From contig JAFQGY010000292.1 of NCBI GenBank assembly GCA_017415325.1, positions 1 to 39,781 of the forward strand: a DNA stretch of 39,781 bases. Direction: 5' to 3'. Both the position numbers and the translations under genes were made by a program. The DNA is from Clostridia bacterium (GTDB lineage: Bacteria > Bacillota > Clostridia > Oscillospirales > CAG-272). Under the pieces are notes generated by a model. It did no database searches. It had not been told where the DNA came from and saw only the letters and a program-made list of their open reading frames with translations. Shown here in pieces: positions 16,209-26,166 of this stretch. The stretch's first letter is position 1; each line of letters starts with the position of its first letter.

Positions 16209-16238
16209 ATTGTATTATATAATATAACTCCTCTGCAA
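16209..16238 (-). promoter_or_regulatory. Promoter of the unknown helical protein
   Basis: Minus strand TTGCAG (16238-16233), 18-base spacer and TACAAT (16214-16209), in a strikingly AT-rich spacer (16186-16275). The plus strand has several TATAAT-like boxes there too that could serve the RHH gene. Confidence 0.55.
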
Positions 16239-16286
16239 GATATAATATAATTATAATATTTTTATATTACATACAGGGTAGAGACT

Positions 16287-16472
16287 ATGCAAAGTGAACC
16301 TATAAGAATTGTTAAACGCGGCGACGACGGACATCATCTGATTTCTGTACGCCTGCGGGAATCCATATACAACCGTCTGGAAGAACTCGCCAAAGAAACA
16401 GGCTGCTCCCGGAATGAACTGATCAACCTCATTCTGGAGCAGGGGCTGAAAAACATCGTCATCGAAGAATAA
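16287..16472 (+). CDS. Ribbon-helix-helix DNA-binding protein
   Basis: The 61-residue protein matches the small Arc/CopG-type ribbon-helix-helix fold. A short strand LISVRLRESIYNRLEELAKE is followed by a turn (TGCSRNE) and a second helix LINLILEQGLKNI. Such dimers bind operator DNA and are often self-repressing or antitoxins. The divergent unknown gene is the obvious target or partner. No toxin of a known family is adjacent. The ribosome site (GGGTAGAG) is weak. Confidence 0.75.
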   Translation: MQSEPIRIVKRGDDGHHLISVRLRESIYNRLEELAKETGCSRNELINLILEQGLKNIVIEE

Positions 16473-16482
16473 ATTCCCCCAA

Positions 16483-16516
16483 GAGGACAGTCACCGCACT
16501 GCCCCCTTTTTGTTTT
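16483..16516 (+). terminator. Terminator after the RHH gene
   Basis: GAGGACAGT and ACTGCCCCC form an imperfect stem, followed by TTTTTGTTTT. Confidence 0.6.
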
Positions 16517-16518
16517 CC

Positions 16519-16553
16519 AAAAAAGAACAGCCGCACATACATACGACTGTCCT
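16519..16553 (-). terminator. Terminator of the VOC gene
   Basis: Minus strand AGGACAG and CTGTTCT form a stem, followed by six T. Confidence 0.7.
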
Positions 16554-16559
16554 GTGTAT

Positions 16560-16919
16560 TCACTTATACTCTCTCAGCTGTACAGATACCCCGTCGGGAT
16601 CGTATACATAGAAATACTTTGCCGTGGGTTCGGGATTCCGGATGTCCGATGGATTCATGCCTTCCGCCAGAGCCACCGCATGCGCCGCTTCCAGATCGTC
16701 CGTGGCAAAGCAGAGGAACATCCCCTTCCCCTCAAACGTCTGTCCCTGGGGCATGGCAATCAGTTCCACTTCCGTTTCCCCTTCCGCATTCTGCAGATAC
16801 GCCACGTTCCCGCCGTTTGCCGCAAACTGTTTTGCCACAGTCAGCCCGGTGAGGGTGGTATAGAAGTGCAGGGACTTTTCAAAATCAGTCACCCGCAGAG
16901 AAATGTGATGGAATTTCAT
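16560..16919 (-). CDS. VOC superfamily (glyoxalase-like) protein
   Basis: This 119-residue vicinal-oxygen-chelate protein begins KFHHISLRVTDFEKSLHFY and has the second half-domain ending YVYDPDGVSVQLRE. His5 and a Glu near the C-terminus are the expected metal ligands. The family includes lactoylglutathione lyases, dioxygenases and resistance proteins, so the substrate is open. It lies 30 bases after the SDR gene, with which it may be co-transcribed; a GGAAGG site precedes the ATG. Confidence 0.85.
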   Translation of the reverse strand: MKFHHISLRVTDFEKSLHFYTTLTGLTVAKQFAANGGNVAYLQNAEGETEVELIAMPQGQTFEGKGMFLCFATDDLEAAHAVALAEGMNPSDIRNPEPTAKYFYVYDPDGVSVQLREYK

Positions 16920-16949
16920 GGTACGTACCTTCCTGTATGCAGAGCTTCC

Positions 16950-17750
16950 TTACGGACGCAGACCCAGACCGCCTTCCAGCGTGAGGGTTTCGCCGGTCAT
17001 GTACTTGAAGTCGGGGTGCGCCAGCTGTACGCAGACACGGCCGATGTTTTCTTCCGGGTCACCGAAGAAGCCCATGGGCGGGGTGTGTACGTTCTTTTCA
17101 AATGCATCGGGATAGGCCTTCTGGAACTGTTCCAGCTGGGCGGTCCATGCCAGAGGGCAGATCACGTTGACATTGATGCCGTCACGGCTCCATTCGGTAG
17201 CGGCTACACGGGTCAGCCCACGGATCCCTTCCTTGGCAGCGGCATAGGCACACTGGCCGTAGTTGCCGAAGAGTCCTGCGCCGGATGCAAAATTGATCAC
17301 GGAGCCCTTGGTTTCCTTCAGATACGGGTAGCAGGCCTGCATGTAGTGGAACGCAGCGTACAGACCGGAGTAGAGGGCCAGATCAAACTGCTCGGTGGTG
17401 TGGTCAGCCAGGGTCACGCCGGATGCGGATGCCTGTGCGTTGTTGATGAGCACGTCAATGCGGCCGAAGGCTTCGATGGCCTTGTCTACGGTTGCCTTTG
17501 CGATGGCAGCGTTGTCGGCACCTGCAGAGATGTCCGCCTGTACCGGAAGCACCTTCACGCCGTAGAGACGTTCCAGCTCTTCCTTTGCTTCTTCCAGCTT
17601 CTTGACGTTGCGGCCGGTGATGACAATGTTGGCGCCTTCCTTGGCATATGCGGTGGCGATGCCGTAGCCGATGGAGCCGGGCTTGCCGCCTTCCAGTACT
17701 GCTCTGCCGCCGCCGGTGATGATGACGGTCTTACCGGTTAAAAATCCCAT
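16950..17750 (-). CDS. Short-chain dehydrogenase/reductase
   Basis: This 266-residue SDR has an N-terminal nucleotide-binding segment TGGGRAVLEGGKPGSIGYGIA, longer than the classical TGxxxGxG because of inserted residues, as is common in enoyl-reductase-like SDRs. It also has NNAQ, the catalytic Ser region (INFASGAG) and YAAAK. The start at 17750 gives MGFLTGKTVIITG and follows ACGAGGT; the much longer upstream frame is rejected because it crosses the promoter. Substrate unknown. The VOC gene follows. Confidence 0.88.
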   Translation of the reverse strand: MGFLTGKTVIITGGGRAVLEGGKPGSIGYGIATAYAKEGANIVITGRNVKKLEEAKEELERLYGVKVLPVQADISAGADNAAIAKATVDKAIEAFGRIDVLINNAQASASGVTLADHTTEQFDLALYSGLYAAFHYMQACYPYLKETKGSVINFASGAGLFGNYGQCAYAAAKEGIRGLTRVAATEWSRDGINVNVICPLAWTAQLEQFQKAYPDAFEKNVHTPPMGFFGDPEENIGRVCVQLAHPDFKYMTGETLTLEGGLGLRP

Positions 17751-17789
17751 ATAGTATACCTCGTTGGTATGAATTTGTTGTATGGTAGT

Positions 17790-17818
17790 ATTATACCTTA
17801 TGACAGGTGGTTTGTCAA
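17790..17818 (-). promoter_or_regulatory. Promoter of the SDR-VOC unit
   Basis: Minus strand TTGACA, 17-base spacer and TATAAT, full consensus. It is divergent from the promoter at 17833-17861. Confidence 0.95.
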
Positions 17819-17832
17819 GAGAATCGTTCTGT

Positions 17833-17861
17833 TTGACACTGCAGGGAATCTGTGCTATAAT
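17833..17861 (+). promoter_or_regulatory. Promoter of the AAC(3)-like gene
   Basis: TTGACA (17833-17838), 17-base spacer and TATAAT (17856-17861), full consensus. The leader is short, as the start is at 17895. Confidence 0.95.
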
Positions 17862-17894
17862 AGGCGCAGAACCAGAGGAAATGAGGATACTGCC

Positions 17895-18704
17895 ATGTTT
17901 ACCAAAAACGATATTTTCAAACAGCTGGAAACCCTCGGCGTACCCCGGAACCGGCCCGTCACCATCCATACTTCTCTGCGGAACATCGGCGAGGTGGAGG
18001 GACGGGGCGAAGGACTGCTGGATGCGCTGATCGAATATGTCACCTCCGACGGCGGACTGCTCTGTGTCCCCACCCATACCCACGGCAATCTCTATAACGA
18101 TAAAATTATCACGCTGGATTTCCTGCACCTGAATACCAACATCGGCACATTCCCGAGAATCGCCATAGAGGACGGACGGGGTGTGCATTCCGTCAATCCC
18201 TCCCATTCCATGACCATTTTCGGCGACAGAGCCCAGGCAGAACGGTTTGCCGCCTATGATGAAACCATCCTCACCTGTACCTCACCGGAGGGATGCTACG
18301 GGAGACTGGCCGCAGAAGACGGATATGTGCTGCTGGCAGGCGTGGGACAGGATAAGAACACCTACCTGCACTGCGTGGAGGAAATGCTGCACCTGCCCGA
18401 CCGGATGACCAGAGGATACGTGGACACCACCATCCGATACCCCGACGGACACATCGAGCATTTCCCCCTCCGGACCTATATCGCCTGGATGACCGCTCTG
18501 GGGGACACATCCCACCGGTTCCCGTATTATGAGCCCGCCTTCCGGTACCACGGCTGCATCCGGGACGGCAAGCTCGGCAATGCGGATACCCAGCTGTGCA
18601 GCGCGAGAGGCATGGCGGAAGTGGCAAAGATGATCTATGACCGCTCCGGCGGCGTGGATTTTCTCGGAGAAGACCGGGAGATTCCGGAAGAAGTTTACCG
18701 CTGA
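17895..18704 (+). CDS. AAC(3)-family N-acetyltransferase
   Basis: The 269-residue protein matches the antibiotic_NAT fold of aminoglycoside 3-N-acetyltransferases and YokD-like relatives: TIHTSLRNIGEV, VPTHTHGN, VNPSHSMTIFG (with the conserved catalytic His region) and LLAGVGQDKNTYLHCVEE. Such proteins use acetyl-CoA. Whether this one modifies an antibiotic or another amine cannot be read from the sequence; chromosomal relatives often have other roles. The start follows GAGGA inside AGAGGAAATGAGGA. The longer in-frame start is rejected because it lies upstream of the promoter. Confidence 0.88.
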   Translation: MFTKNDIFKQLETLGVPRNRPVTIHTSLRNIGEVEGRGEGLLDALIEYVTSDGGLLCVPTHTHGNLYNDKIITLDFLHLNTNIGTFPRIAIEDGRGVHSVNPSHSMTIFGDRAQAERFAAYDETILTCTSPEGCYGRLAAEDGYVLLAGVGQDKNTYLHCVEEMLHLPDRMTRGYVDTTIRYPDGHIEHFPLRTYIAWMTALGDTSHRFPYYEPAFRYHGCIRDGKLGNADTQLCSARGMAEVAKMIYDRSGGVDFLGEDREIPEEVYR

Positions 18705-18790
18705 TTCTCATACAACAGAGACTGTCTGCGCAGTTTCGTCCGGACAGCATAAAACTGCCGGAATTTTTCGGATAAACCAAACTGTACCGG

Positions 18791-18819
18791 TTGCAAATCC
18801 GACTTGTTTATGATACAAT
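18791..18819 (+). promoter_or_regulatory. Promoter of the TM protein-YbjQ unit
   Basis: TTGCAA (18791-18796), 17-base spacer and TACAAT (18814-18819). It overlaps the longest open frame, which is why an earlier start of the following gene is unlikely. Confidence 0.85.
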
Positions 18820-18859
18820 GAAAACGGCAGATGTGCTGATATTTCCGGAGGTGACAAAG

Positions 18860-19084
18860 TTGCGATCCCACAAAAGAAAAATGATAGCTCCCATCATCAT
18901 AACCGTTCTTGTGGTGCTGTATCTGGCAGTATATTTCGGTTTTCTGGCGGCAATGCTGACAGGCCTGTGGAAATATATTCTGGGGATTGTACCTGCCGCA
19001 CTGGCAGCGGTCATGATCGGGGTATGTATCGAAAGAATCCGTGAAATCAGAAAGGGTGAAGAAGATGATCTTGGTCAATACTGA
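18860..19084 (+). CDS. Small two-helix membrane protein upstream of YbjQ
   Basis: A 74-residue protein with a basic N-terminus (RSHKRK), two predicted membrane helices (about residues 9-34 and 38-57) and a charged tail (RIREIRKGEEDDLGQY). Function unknown. The TTG at 18860 is chosen because it follows GGAGGTGA by 7 bases and because the ATG starts upstream lie within the promoter. Its end overlaps the YbjQ gene by 20 bases, so the two are probably one translational unit. Confidence 0.65.
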   Translation: MRSHKRKMIAPIIITVLVVLYLAVYFGFLAAMLTGLWKYILGIVPAALAAVMIGVCIERIREIRKGEEDDLGQY

Positions 19085-19382
19085 TTATATCAGCGGCAAA
19101 GAGCTGGAAATGCTTTCGCTGGTAAAGGGAAGCACCATCCAGTCCAAAAATCTCGGGAAGGATATTACCCAGAGTTTCAAGACGCTTGTGGGGGGAGAAT
19201 TGCGTGCATACAATGAAATGATGAACGAAGCCCGGGCACTGGCCACCAAGAGAATGGTGGAAGAAGCCGAAGCGCTGGGAGCGGACGCTGTGGTAAACAT
19301 CCGGTATGCTTCCTCCGCCATCATGCAGGGCGCTGCAGAAGTGATCGTATACGGCACAGCCGTGAAATTTGTGAACCGGTAA
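19065..19382 (+). CDS. YbjQ-family (UPF0145, DUF74) protein
   Basis: This 105-residue member of PF01906 starts MILVNTDYISGKELEMLSLVKG and has the conserved EARALATKRMVEEAEALGADAVVNIRY block. Pentameric proteins of this family are sometimes labelled heavy-metal-binding, but the function is unproven. It overlaps the small membrane protein by 20 bases, which suggests a shared role, perhaps at the membrane. Confidence 0.88.
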   Translation: MILVNTDYISGKELEMLSLVKGSTIQSKNLGKDITQSFKTLVGGELRAYNEMMNEARALATKRMVEEAEALGADAVVNIRYASSAIMQGAAEVIVYGTAVKFVNR

Positions 19383-19403
19383 CAGACGTAATATACAGAA
19401 AAG

Positions 19404-19427
19404 CGAAGGTGCAACCCTTCGTTTTTT
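19404..19427 (+). terminator. Terminator after the YbjQ gene
   Basis: CGAAGG pairs with CCTTCG, followed by six T. Confidence 0.9.
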
Positions 19428-19440
19428 GTTTTGGGAAAGC

Positions 19441-19471
19441 AAAAGGGAACAGCCGGAGCCGCTCCCTCTTT
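19441..19471 (-). terminator. Terminator of the rubrerythrin gene
   Basis: Minus strand AGAGGGAGC and GTTCCCTTT form a stem with inner GGC/GCC pairing, ending in TTTT. Confidence 0.65.
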
Positions 19472-19490
19472 GAGATATGTTTTCTTCGGA

Positions 19491-20048
19491 TTACTTGTTG
19501 CCGAAGTATCTTTCCAGCAGGCCTGCGAATGCCTTGCCGTGTCTTGCTTCGTCTCTTGCCATTTCATGAACGGTGTCATGGATAGCGTCCAGGTTCAGCT
19601 GCTTTGCCAGCTTGGCCAGTTCGAACTTACCTGCGGTTGCACCGTTTTCGGCAGCTACACGCAGCTTCAGGTTTTCTTCGGTGGAAGTGGTCACAACTTC
19701 GCCCAGCAGTTCAGCGAACTTGGCAGCGTGTTCGGCTTCTTCGTAAGCGGCCTTTTCCCAGTACAGGCCGATTTCGGGATAACCTTCTCTGTGGGCAACT
19801 CTTGCCATGGCCAGATACATACCTACTTCGGTGCATTCGCCATTGAAGTTGGCGCGCAGACCGTCGATGATTTCCTGGGGTACGCCGTCAGCATGGCCAA
19901 CGCCTACTACGTGTTCAGCAGCCCAGTCCAGCTTGTCTTCCACTACTTCCACGAACTTTTCTGCAGGAGCCTTGCACAGGGGGCACTTTTCAGGAGCGTG
20001 TTCACCTTCCACGATTTCGCCGCATACAGAGCATCTCCACTTTTTCAT
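19491..20048 (-). CDS. Reverse rubrerythrin
   Basis: In this 185-residue protein the rubredoxin domain comes first (C6, C9, C22, C25) and a ferritin-like diiron four-helix domain follows (residues 45-180, with Glu/His ligands in [21 protein letters not shown] and [10 protein letters not shown]). This reversed order marks the revRbr group, which reduces hydrogen peroxide and oxygen in anaerobic clostridia. The start follows AAAGGAG. It is 92 bases downstream of the PerR-like gene and probably co-transcribed with it. Confidence 0.93.
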   Translation of the reverse strand: MKKWRCSVCGEIVEGEHAPEKCPLCKAPAEKFVEVVEDKLDWAAEHVVGVGHADGVPQEIIDGLRANFNGECTEVGMYLAMARVAHREGYPEIGLYWEKAAYEEAEHAAKFAELLGEVVTTSTEENLKLRVAAENGATAGKFELAKLAKQLNLDAIHDTVHEMARDEARHGKAFAGLLERYFGNK

Positions 20049-20139
20049 ACTTTTAATCTCCTTTTGTTAGATAAATAAATTTTTGATTTATGTTTTGCCG
20101 AACATTGTCGGCTGCCGGTCTGTCCTGTCCGGCTCCGGT

Positions 20140-20544
20140 TTACTTGGTTGCTTTCTGCGCCGAGAGGATTTTCTGACAGTCGGGGCAGATTCCCAGCAGT
20201 TCCAGGTGGTAGTCTTCCACCAGAAAGCCGCCGTTTTCGGTGATGTGGTTTTCCAGATGAAGTCCGGGATCGGTTGCGATGTCCCGTACAAAACCGCATT
20301 TCCGGCATGTGATGTGGTAGTGGGGATAGGTGGTGATGTCAAACCGGTCATCCGCTTCTGTCAGATGGAGCCGGAGCACCTCGCCTTCCTCCGCCGCATC
20401 GCTCAGTACCCGGAACACGGTCCCACGGCTGATGGTGGGGTATTTCTCCCGAATCTCATCGTACACCATCCCGGCCGATGCGTGGCAGTTCATTTCCCGC
20501 AGGGTTTCCAGGATGATGGTCTTCTGGATCGTGTTTCGTTTCAT
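20140..20544 (-). CDS. Fur-family regulator, probably PerR-like
   Basis: This 134-residue Fur-family protein has an N-terminal winged helix (NTIQKTIILETLREMNCHASA, with YPTISRGTVFRVLSDAAEEG) and a metal-binding half with DDRFD, YPHYHITCRKCG and CPDCQ, the latter two giving a structural Zn(Cys)4 site. It lies directly upstream of the reverse rubrerythrin, which points to peroxide sensing. PerR identity would need its metal ligands to be checked. The start is ATG 20544 with its own consensus promoter. Confidence 0.88.
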   Translation of the reverse strand: MKRNTIQKTIILETLREMNCHASAGMVYDEIREKYPTISRGTVFRVLSDAAEEGEVLRLHLTEADDRFDITTYPHYHITCRKCGFVRDIATDPGLHLENHITENGGFLVEDYHLELLGICPDCQKILSAQKATK

Positions 20545-20590
20545 TGTTGGTACCTGATCTTTATTGAGACTGTGTCCTTGTTGTGTCTGT

Positions 20591-20619
20591 ATTATATCAC
20601 ACTATCTCTACCATGTCAA
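20591..20619 (-). promoter_or_regulatory. Promoter of the PerR-like-rubrerythrin unit
   Basis: Minus strand TTGACA, 17-base spacer and TATAAT, full consensus. No clear PerR box is seen over it. Confidence 0.95.
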
Positions 20620-20713
20620 TAGGTTTTTGCAAAAAAGTTGAAAAAATTTTTGCGGGAATGGCAGAGGGGCAGTCTGTGGGAAACCGCTGTCAGAAGTATA
20701 TGACGGGACAGGC

Positions 20714-20750
20714 AAAAACAGACCCCCGGGAGATTCCGGAAGCCTGTCTG
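20714..20750 (-). terminator. Terminator of the lipoprotein trio
   Basis: Minus strand CAGAC and GTCTG with inner TTCCGG and CCCGG pairing, followed by five T. It lies 16 bases after the lipoprotein stop. Confidence 0.75.
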
Positions 20751-20765
20751 CATTGGTGTATTCGG

Positions 20766-22253
20766 TTACGGCTGCATATCCTTGTAGGCCTGTACCAGTT
20801 TATCCAGTGCCGTCTGATAGCTCTTCTGGTTGGCGGCAAACACGGTGGTGTATCCCTGATTGCCGGCGGCTACGGTACGCATGATGTGGATCATGTTACT
20901 GCAGGAGGAGGAGTTCACAAAACCGAAGTTGAAGGCGGCCCCTTCCCGGATCAGATCCAGCATCTGGGAGGAAGCTTCATCCCGGCTGTACTTGGTCTTC
21001 ATGGCCACTTCAAAATAAGCGGGGGTGACGCTCTTCCAGGATTCGTATGCCATGGCTTCGGTGACGGCGCCGATCATTTCCAGATTCCCGGCATTCAGCG
21101 GCACGCAGAACAGGGAGTAGGCGTCCTGGGACAGGGTGTGGTATTCCGCCTGGGCTTCGTCATACTTGGCCATGGGCAGGATCCCGTATTCAAAATCCAC
21201 TTCCCGCAGTTCTTCCACGGCGTAGTGCAGCGTGTTCACCGCCAGCAGGGCCCGGCCTTCCTTAAAGGGCAGATACCAGGGCTTGTCGGTCTGTGCTTTT
21301 TCTTCCATGGAGAAAATACCGGGGTTGGTGCCGTTGAAGAAGGACATCATCCGGTCGGCCACGTCAATAGCCTTGGGGTCGCCCATCCGGAGCACGATAT
21401 TGCCGTCCGCATCCTTGGCGGTCAGAGGCTGGTCATAAGCGGCAAGGAAAGTGTCGCAGGGATTGCCCCGGGGGATGACGAGACCGTATTCGTCCAGTTC
21501 GTTCATTTCCCCGTTCCCGTCCACGTCCTTGCTGATGGTGGAGGCCAGAGAATACTGGTAATCATAGGTCCAGCGTCCTTCGTTGACTACATTGTACAGG
21601 TCTTCCACCGCATACATTTCCGCCATGTCCTTGTTGAAGAACACGCCGAACATCTGGCAGATCATGGTGTAGGACAGATCCCCGCCGGCGAAATAGAGCT
21701 GGTCATACAGGGTCAGCTCGTCCCGTAGGCTGGAGTTCCACCAGGGCTTGTCGAAGTTCAGATAGTCCACGTTCAGCAGGTTGGTGAAGATGCCTTCCGT
21801 GGCAAGGGCCGTGACAAAGTAGGCATACCCGGCCACCAGCTGATAAGAAGCATCCCCGGCCCGGACAGCGGTACGGATCTTGTCAAAGAAAGCGTTTTCG
21901 TTCCCCCAGATCCCGGGGGTCTTGAAGGCGGAGATTTCCACATCCAGCCGTTCTTCCACGGTGATTTCCCGGTTGTAGATGGCGTCGTTGACGATATCCC
22001 CGGAGAGCTCATCGGTGCACATTTCGTTTTCCCACTGCAGGTCTTCCCGGCTCAGGATGGTAAAGCTTTCCCCGGTGAATTTCAGATCATCCGGCAGGTC
22101 ATCGGTGATTTCGGTTTCTTCCGGTTCGGTTTCGGCAGGTGTGGTTTCCGCCGCAGAGGGAGTTGTTTCTACCCCTTCCCCGCCGCCGCAGGATGTGATG
22201 GCAGATGCAGTCAGCAGTGCCGCAAGCAGTATGGCTAAAATCTTCCTGTTCAT
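20766..22253 (-). CDS. Extracellular solute-binding lipoprotein
   Basis: The 495-residue protein has a signal peptide with a lipobox (ASAITSC), a short Thr/Glu/Pro-rich linker and a family 1-like solute-binding domain, as in carbohydrate ABC importers. It includes a calcium-loop-like DVDGNGEMNELDEYG stretch near residue 247. No permease or ATPase gene is adjacent, so its transporter partner is elsewhere or it acts alone. It is the last gene of a three-gene minus-strand unit; a heptamer array fills the gap to the gene before it. Confidence 0.87.
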   Translation of the reverse strand: MNRKILAILLAALLTASAITSCGGGEGVETTPSAAETTPAETEPEETEITDDLPDDLKFTGESFTILSREDLQWENEMCTDELSGDIVNDAIYNREITVEERLDVEISAFKTPGIWGNENAFFDKIRTAVRAGDASYQLVAGYAYFVTALATEGIFTNLLNVDYLNFDKPWWNSSLRDELTLYDQLYFAGGDLSYTMICQMFGVFFNKDMAEMYAVEDLYNVVNEGRWTYDYQYSLASTISKDVDGNGEMNELDEYGLVIPRGNPCDTFLAAYDQPLTAKDADGNIVLRMGDPKAIDVADRMMSFFNGTNPGIFSMEEKAQTDKPWYLPFKEGRALLAVNTLHYAVEELREVDFEYGILPMAKYDEAQAEYHTLSQDAYSLFCVPLNAGNLEMIGAVTEAMAYESWKSVTPAYFEVAMKTKYSRDEASSQMLDLIREGAAFNFGFVNSSSCSNMIHIMRTVAAGNQGYTTVFAANQKSYQTALDKLVQAYKDMQP

Positions 22254-22270
22254 GTTCAGACTCCTATGTA

Positions 22271-22298
22271 CTTCTTATTTCTTACTTCTTATCTCTTA
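22271..22298 (-). repeat. TAAGARR heptamer array before the lipoprotein gene
   Basis: Four minus-strand units (TAAGAGA, TAAGAAG, TAAGAAA, TAAGAAG), preceded by a degenerate unit starting at the upstream gene's TAA stop (22304-22302). The lipoprotein start follows 18 bases downstream with its own TAGGAG site. Confidence 0.9.
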
Positions 22299-22301
22299 CT
22301 T

Positions 22302-23162
22302 TTACTTGTGTCCCAGCACCGCCTGCTTGAAGGGAGAGCTTCTGCCTTCGATGTTGGCCATCCGTCTTTCCAGAGCGGCAAAGGAGATTTCCACGTCTTC
22401 ATGCACTTCCGCAGCGGAGTTGGCACCCACGGTAATCATGTCGCAGTCCCGGATGACGTTCCAGTTGAAGTTCAGCCCCACGAAAGGCGTGCACCGGCCT
22501 GCCGCAAAAGGCTTGATGGTCATCACAGGATGTTTGGCGTTCCAGATGATTCTGGCCACACTTTCGATTTCCACCTGCATCAGGAAGCCCATGCAGTTGA
22601 AGATCTGGATATAGGTTTCCACGTCGTAGTCGTTGGCGTCGGTGTACTGCACCACTTCGGGCATATGGACGGACAGCCCCGGCAGCAGCCCTTCTTCCCG
22701 GATCATATACAGGTAGTCCGGCAGACGGTCAATGATGCGCTTGTTCTTGTTCACCAGCTGTTCCACACTGGTATGGTGGATCAGGCAGAAAGTGGCGCCG
22801 ATTTCCCTGCTGTGCCGGATCACTTCTCTGGCTTCGGCACGGGCTTCGGGAGAGTCATCCACGTTCATGGCAGGGGTGTCGATGATGGTGATCTTCTTTC
22901 CGGATCTGTCTTCCGCATACCGGATGGCGTCCACCATAATGGGGTTGGTGCTGGCCGGTGCCATGATGGCGTCGATGCCGTACTGCAGGTATGCTTCAAA
23001 CACCGGATAGAAGTCCTCCGGTCTGGCGTATTTTTCCTTGATGGCCCTGTCCGCCGCCGCACTGGTATGGCTCCACCCCAGCAGCCAGTTGGTTCCCATC
23101 AGCATTCTCGGCAGATCCACACCGCCTACGGTCGTTCTCGGAAACAGTTTGCTCTGTGTCAT
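22302..23162 (-). CDS. Predicted TIM-barrel protein of unknown function
   Basis: I recognise no named family for this 286-residue protein. Its pattern (PRMLMGTNWLLG, GIDAIMAPAST, KITIIDTP, GATFCLIHHTS, GLLPGLSVHMPEVV, PVMTIKPFAAGRCTPF, CDMITVGANSAAEV) alternates short strands ending in small or charged residues with helices, as in aldolase or aldo-keto reductase-like TIM barrels. It is soluble and has no signal. The start at 23162 has a perfect AGGAGG; the longer frame lacks one. It sits between the membrane protein and the lipoprotein, 37 bases after the former. Confidence 0.6.
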   Translation of the reverse strand: MTQSKLFPRTTVGGVDLPRMLMGTNWLLGWSHTSAAADRAIKEKYARPEDFYPVFEAYLQYGIDAIMAPASTNPIMVDAIRYAEDRSGKKITIIDTPAMNVDDSPEARAEAREVIRHSREIGATFCLIHHTSVEQLVNKNKRIIDRLPDYLYMIREEGLLPGLSVHMPEVVQYTDANDYDVETYIQIFNCMGFLMQVEIESVARIIWNAKHPVMTIKPFAAGRCTPFVGLNFNWNVIRDCDMITVGANSAAEVHEDVEISFAALERRMANIEGRSSPFKQAVLGHK

Positions 23163-23199
23163 ATGCAAAAACCTCCTGATATAAGAGAGTAAATAAACC

Positions 23200-23802
23200 T
23201 CATTTGTCCCGCAGCATTTTCCAGAATACTTCCACCGCAGCACCTGCCGGGAAAAACAGCCATGTCAGTGCCCAGCCGCCGAAGGTGAAGCCGAACCAGA
23301 AGTAGAACATCACAAGGGCAATCCAGAATACCCCGTGCCAGCCGCCGCATTTTTTCAGCGGAATGCCTTCATTATGCTTTACCAGAATATCGATCAGAAC
23401 AGAGCCGGCGGAAGAACCCAGGAACAGCAGCCAGGACAGATGCCAGTTCCCGGTGGCAAAACTGTACAGGAAATACCAGATCACCGTCAGCAGCCACAGA
23501 ACCCCCTGCATGGAGCCGGCCATTTTCCGGAAGGCTTTCTTTTTCTTTTTGTCCGCAGCCTTTGCCTCTGCCCGTGCCTGCTCCTCTTCCGTGGAGGGAA
23601 TGGCGGCCAGGATGAGCTTCATGGCTTCGATGTCGTCCAGCATGGCCCGGTAGGCTTCCAGCTCGCTCTTTCCATCGGCAACCAGCGCATCGTAGGAGGC
23701 AGTGATTTTTTGGGATTCTTCCTCATATGCCGCCGCAGCTGCCGCCGACTGTACGTATTCTCCTGTCCGTTTGACGATTTCCCGTCTGAGCTGTTCCCGC
23801 AT
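23200..23802 (-). CDS. Membrane protein with a cytoplasmic helical head
   Basis: The 200-residue protein has about 95 polar N-terminal residues, predicted helical (YEEESQKITASYDALVADGK, then a Lys-rich stretch ADKKKKKAFRKMAG). These are followed by about four membrane segments ending at a short tail (WKMLRDK). The N-terminal part resembles the permease-prefix-type domains of many Firmicutes membrane proteins, but I would not assign a family. It is the first gene of a unit with the TIM-barrel protein and the lipoprotein. It has a promoter at 23838-23866. Confidence 0.65.
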   Translation of the reverse strand: MREQLRREIVKRTGEYVQSAAAAAAYEEESQKITASYDALVADGKSELEAYRAMLDDIEAMKLILAAIPSTEEEQARAEAKAADKKKKKAFRKMAGSMQGVLWLLTVIWYFLYSFATGNWHLSWLLFLGSSAGSVLIDILVKHNEGIPLKKCGGWHGVFWIALVMFYFWFGFTFGGWALTWLFFPAGAAVEVFWKMLRDK

Positions 23803-23837
23803 GGCAATCCTGCTTTCTGTAATGTATGATTATCTTT

Positions 23838-23866
23838 ATTATACCGTATCCGCTCCCGCCCGTCAA
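23838..23866 (-). promoter_or_regulatory. Promoter of the membrane protein-lipoprotein unit
   Basis: Minus strand TTGACG (23866-23861), 17-base spacer and TATAAT (23843-23838). Confidence 0.9.
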
Positions 23867-23892
23867 GGCAGGATGGAGAATCGAAAGATTAA

Positions 23893-26097
<2,205 letters not shown>

Positions 26098-26124
26098 TGG
26101 CAAATCATACCGTGATATTTCTGA

Positions 26125-26145
26125 CCTCTTACCTCTTATTTCTTA
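26125..26145 (-). repeat. TAAGARR heptamers after ligA
   Basis: Three minus-strand units (TAAGAAA, TAAGAGG, TAAGAGG) between ligA and the hydrolase gene. Confidence 0.85.
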
Positions 26146-26166
26146 CTTTTCCAAAGGGTACCGATT

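Noticed and set aside
14189..19382. A prophage or integrative element, considered because of many small genes with alternating strands
   Set aside because: No integrase, phage structural gene or attachment repeat was seen.
20049..20139. A PerR box before the rubrerythrin start
   Set aside because: TAAAT and ATTTA are present as a loose palindrome, but the match to TTATAATNATTATAA is too weak.
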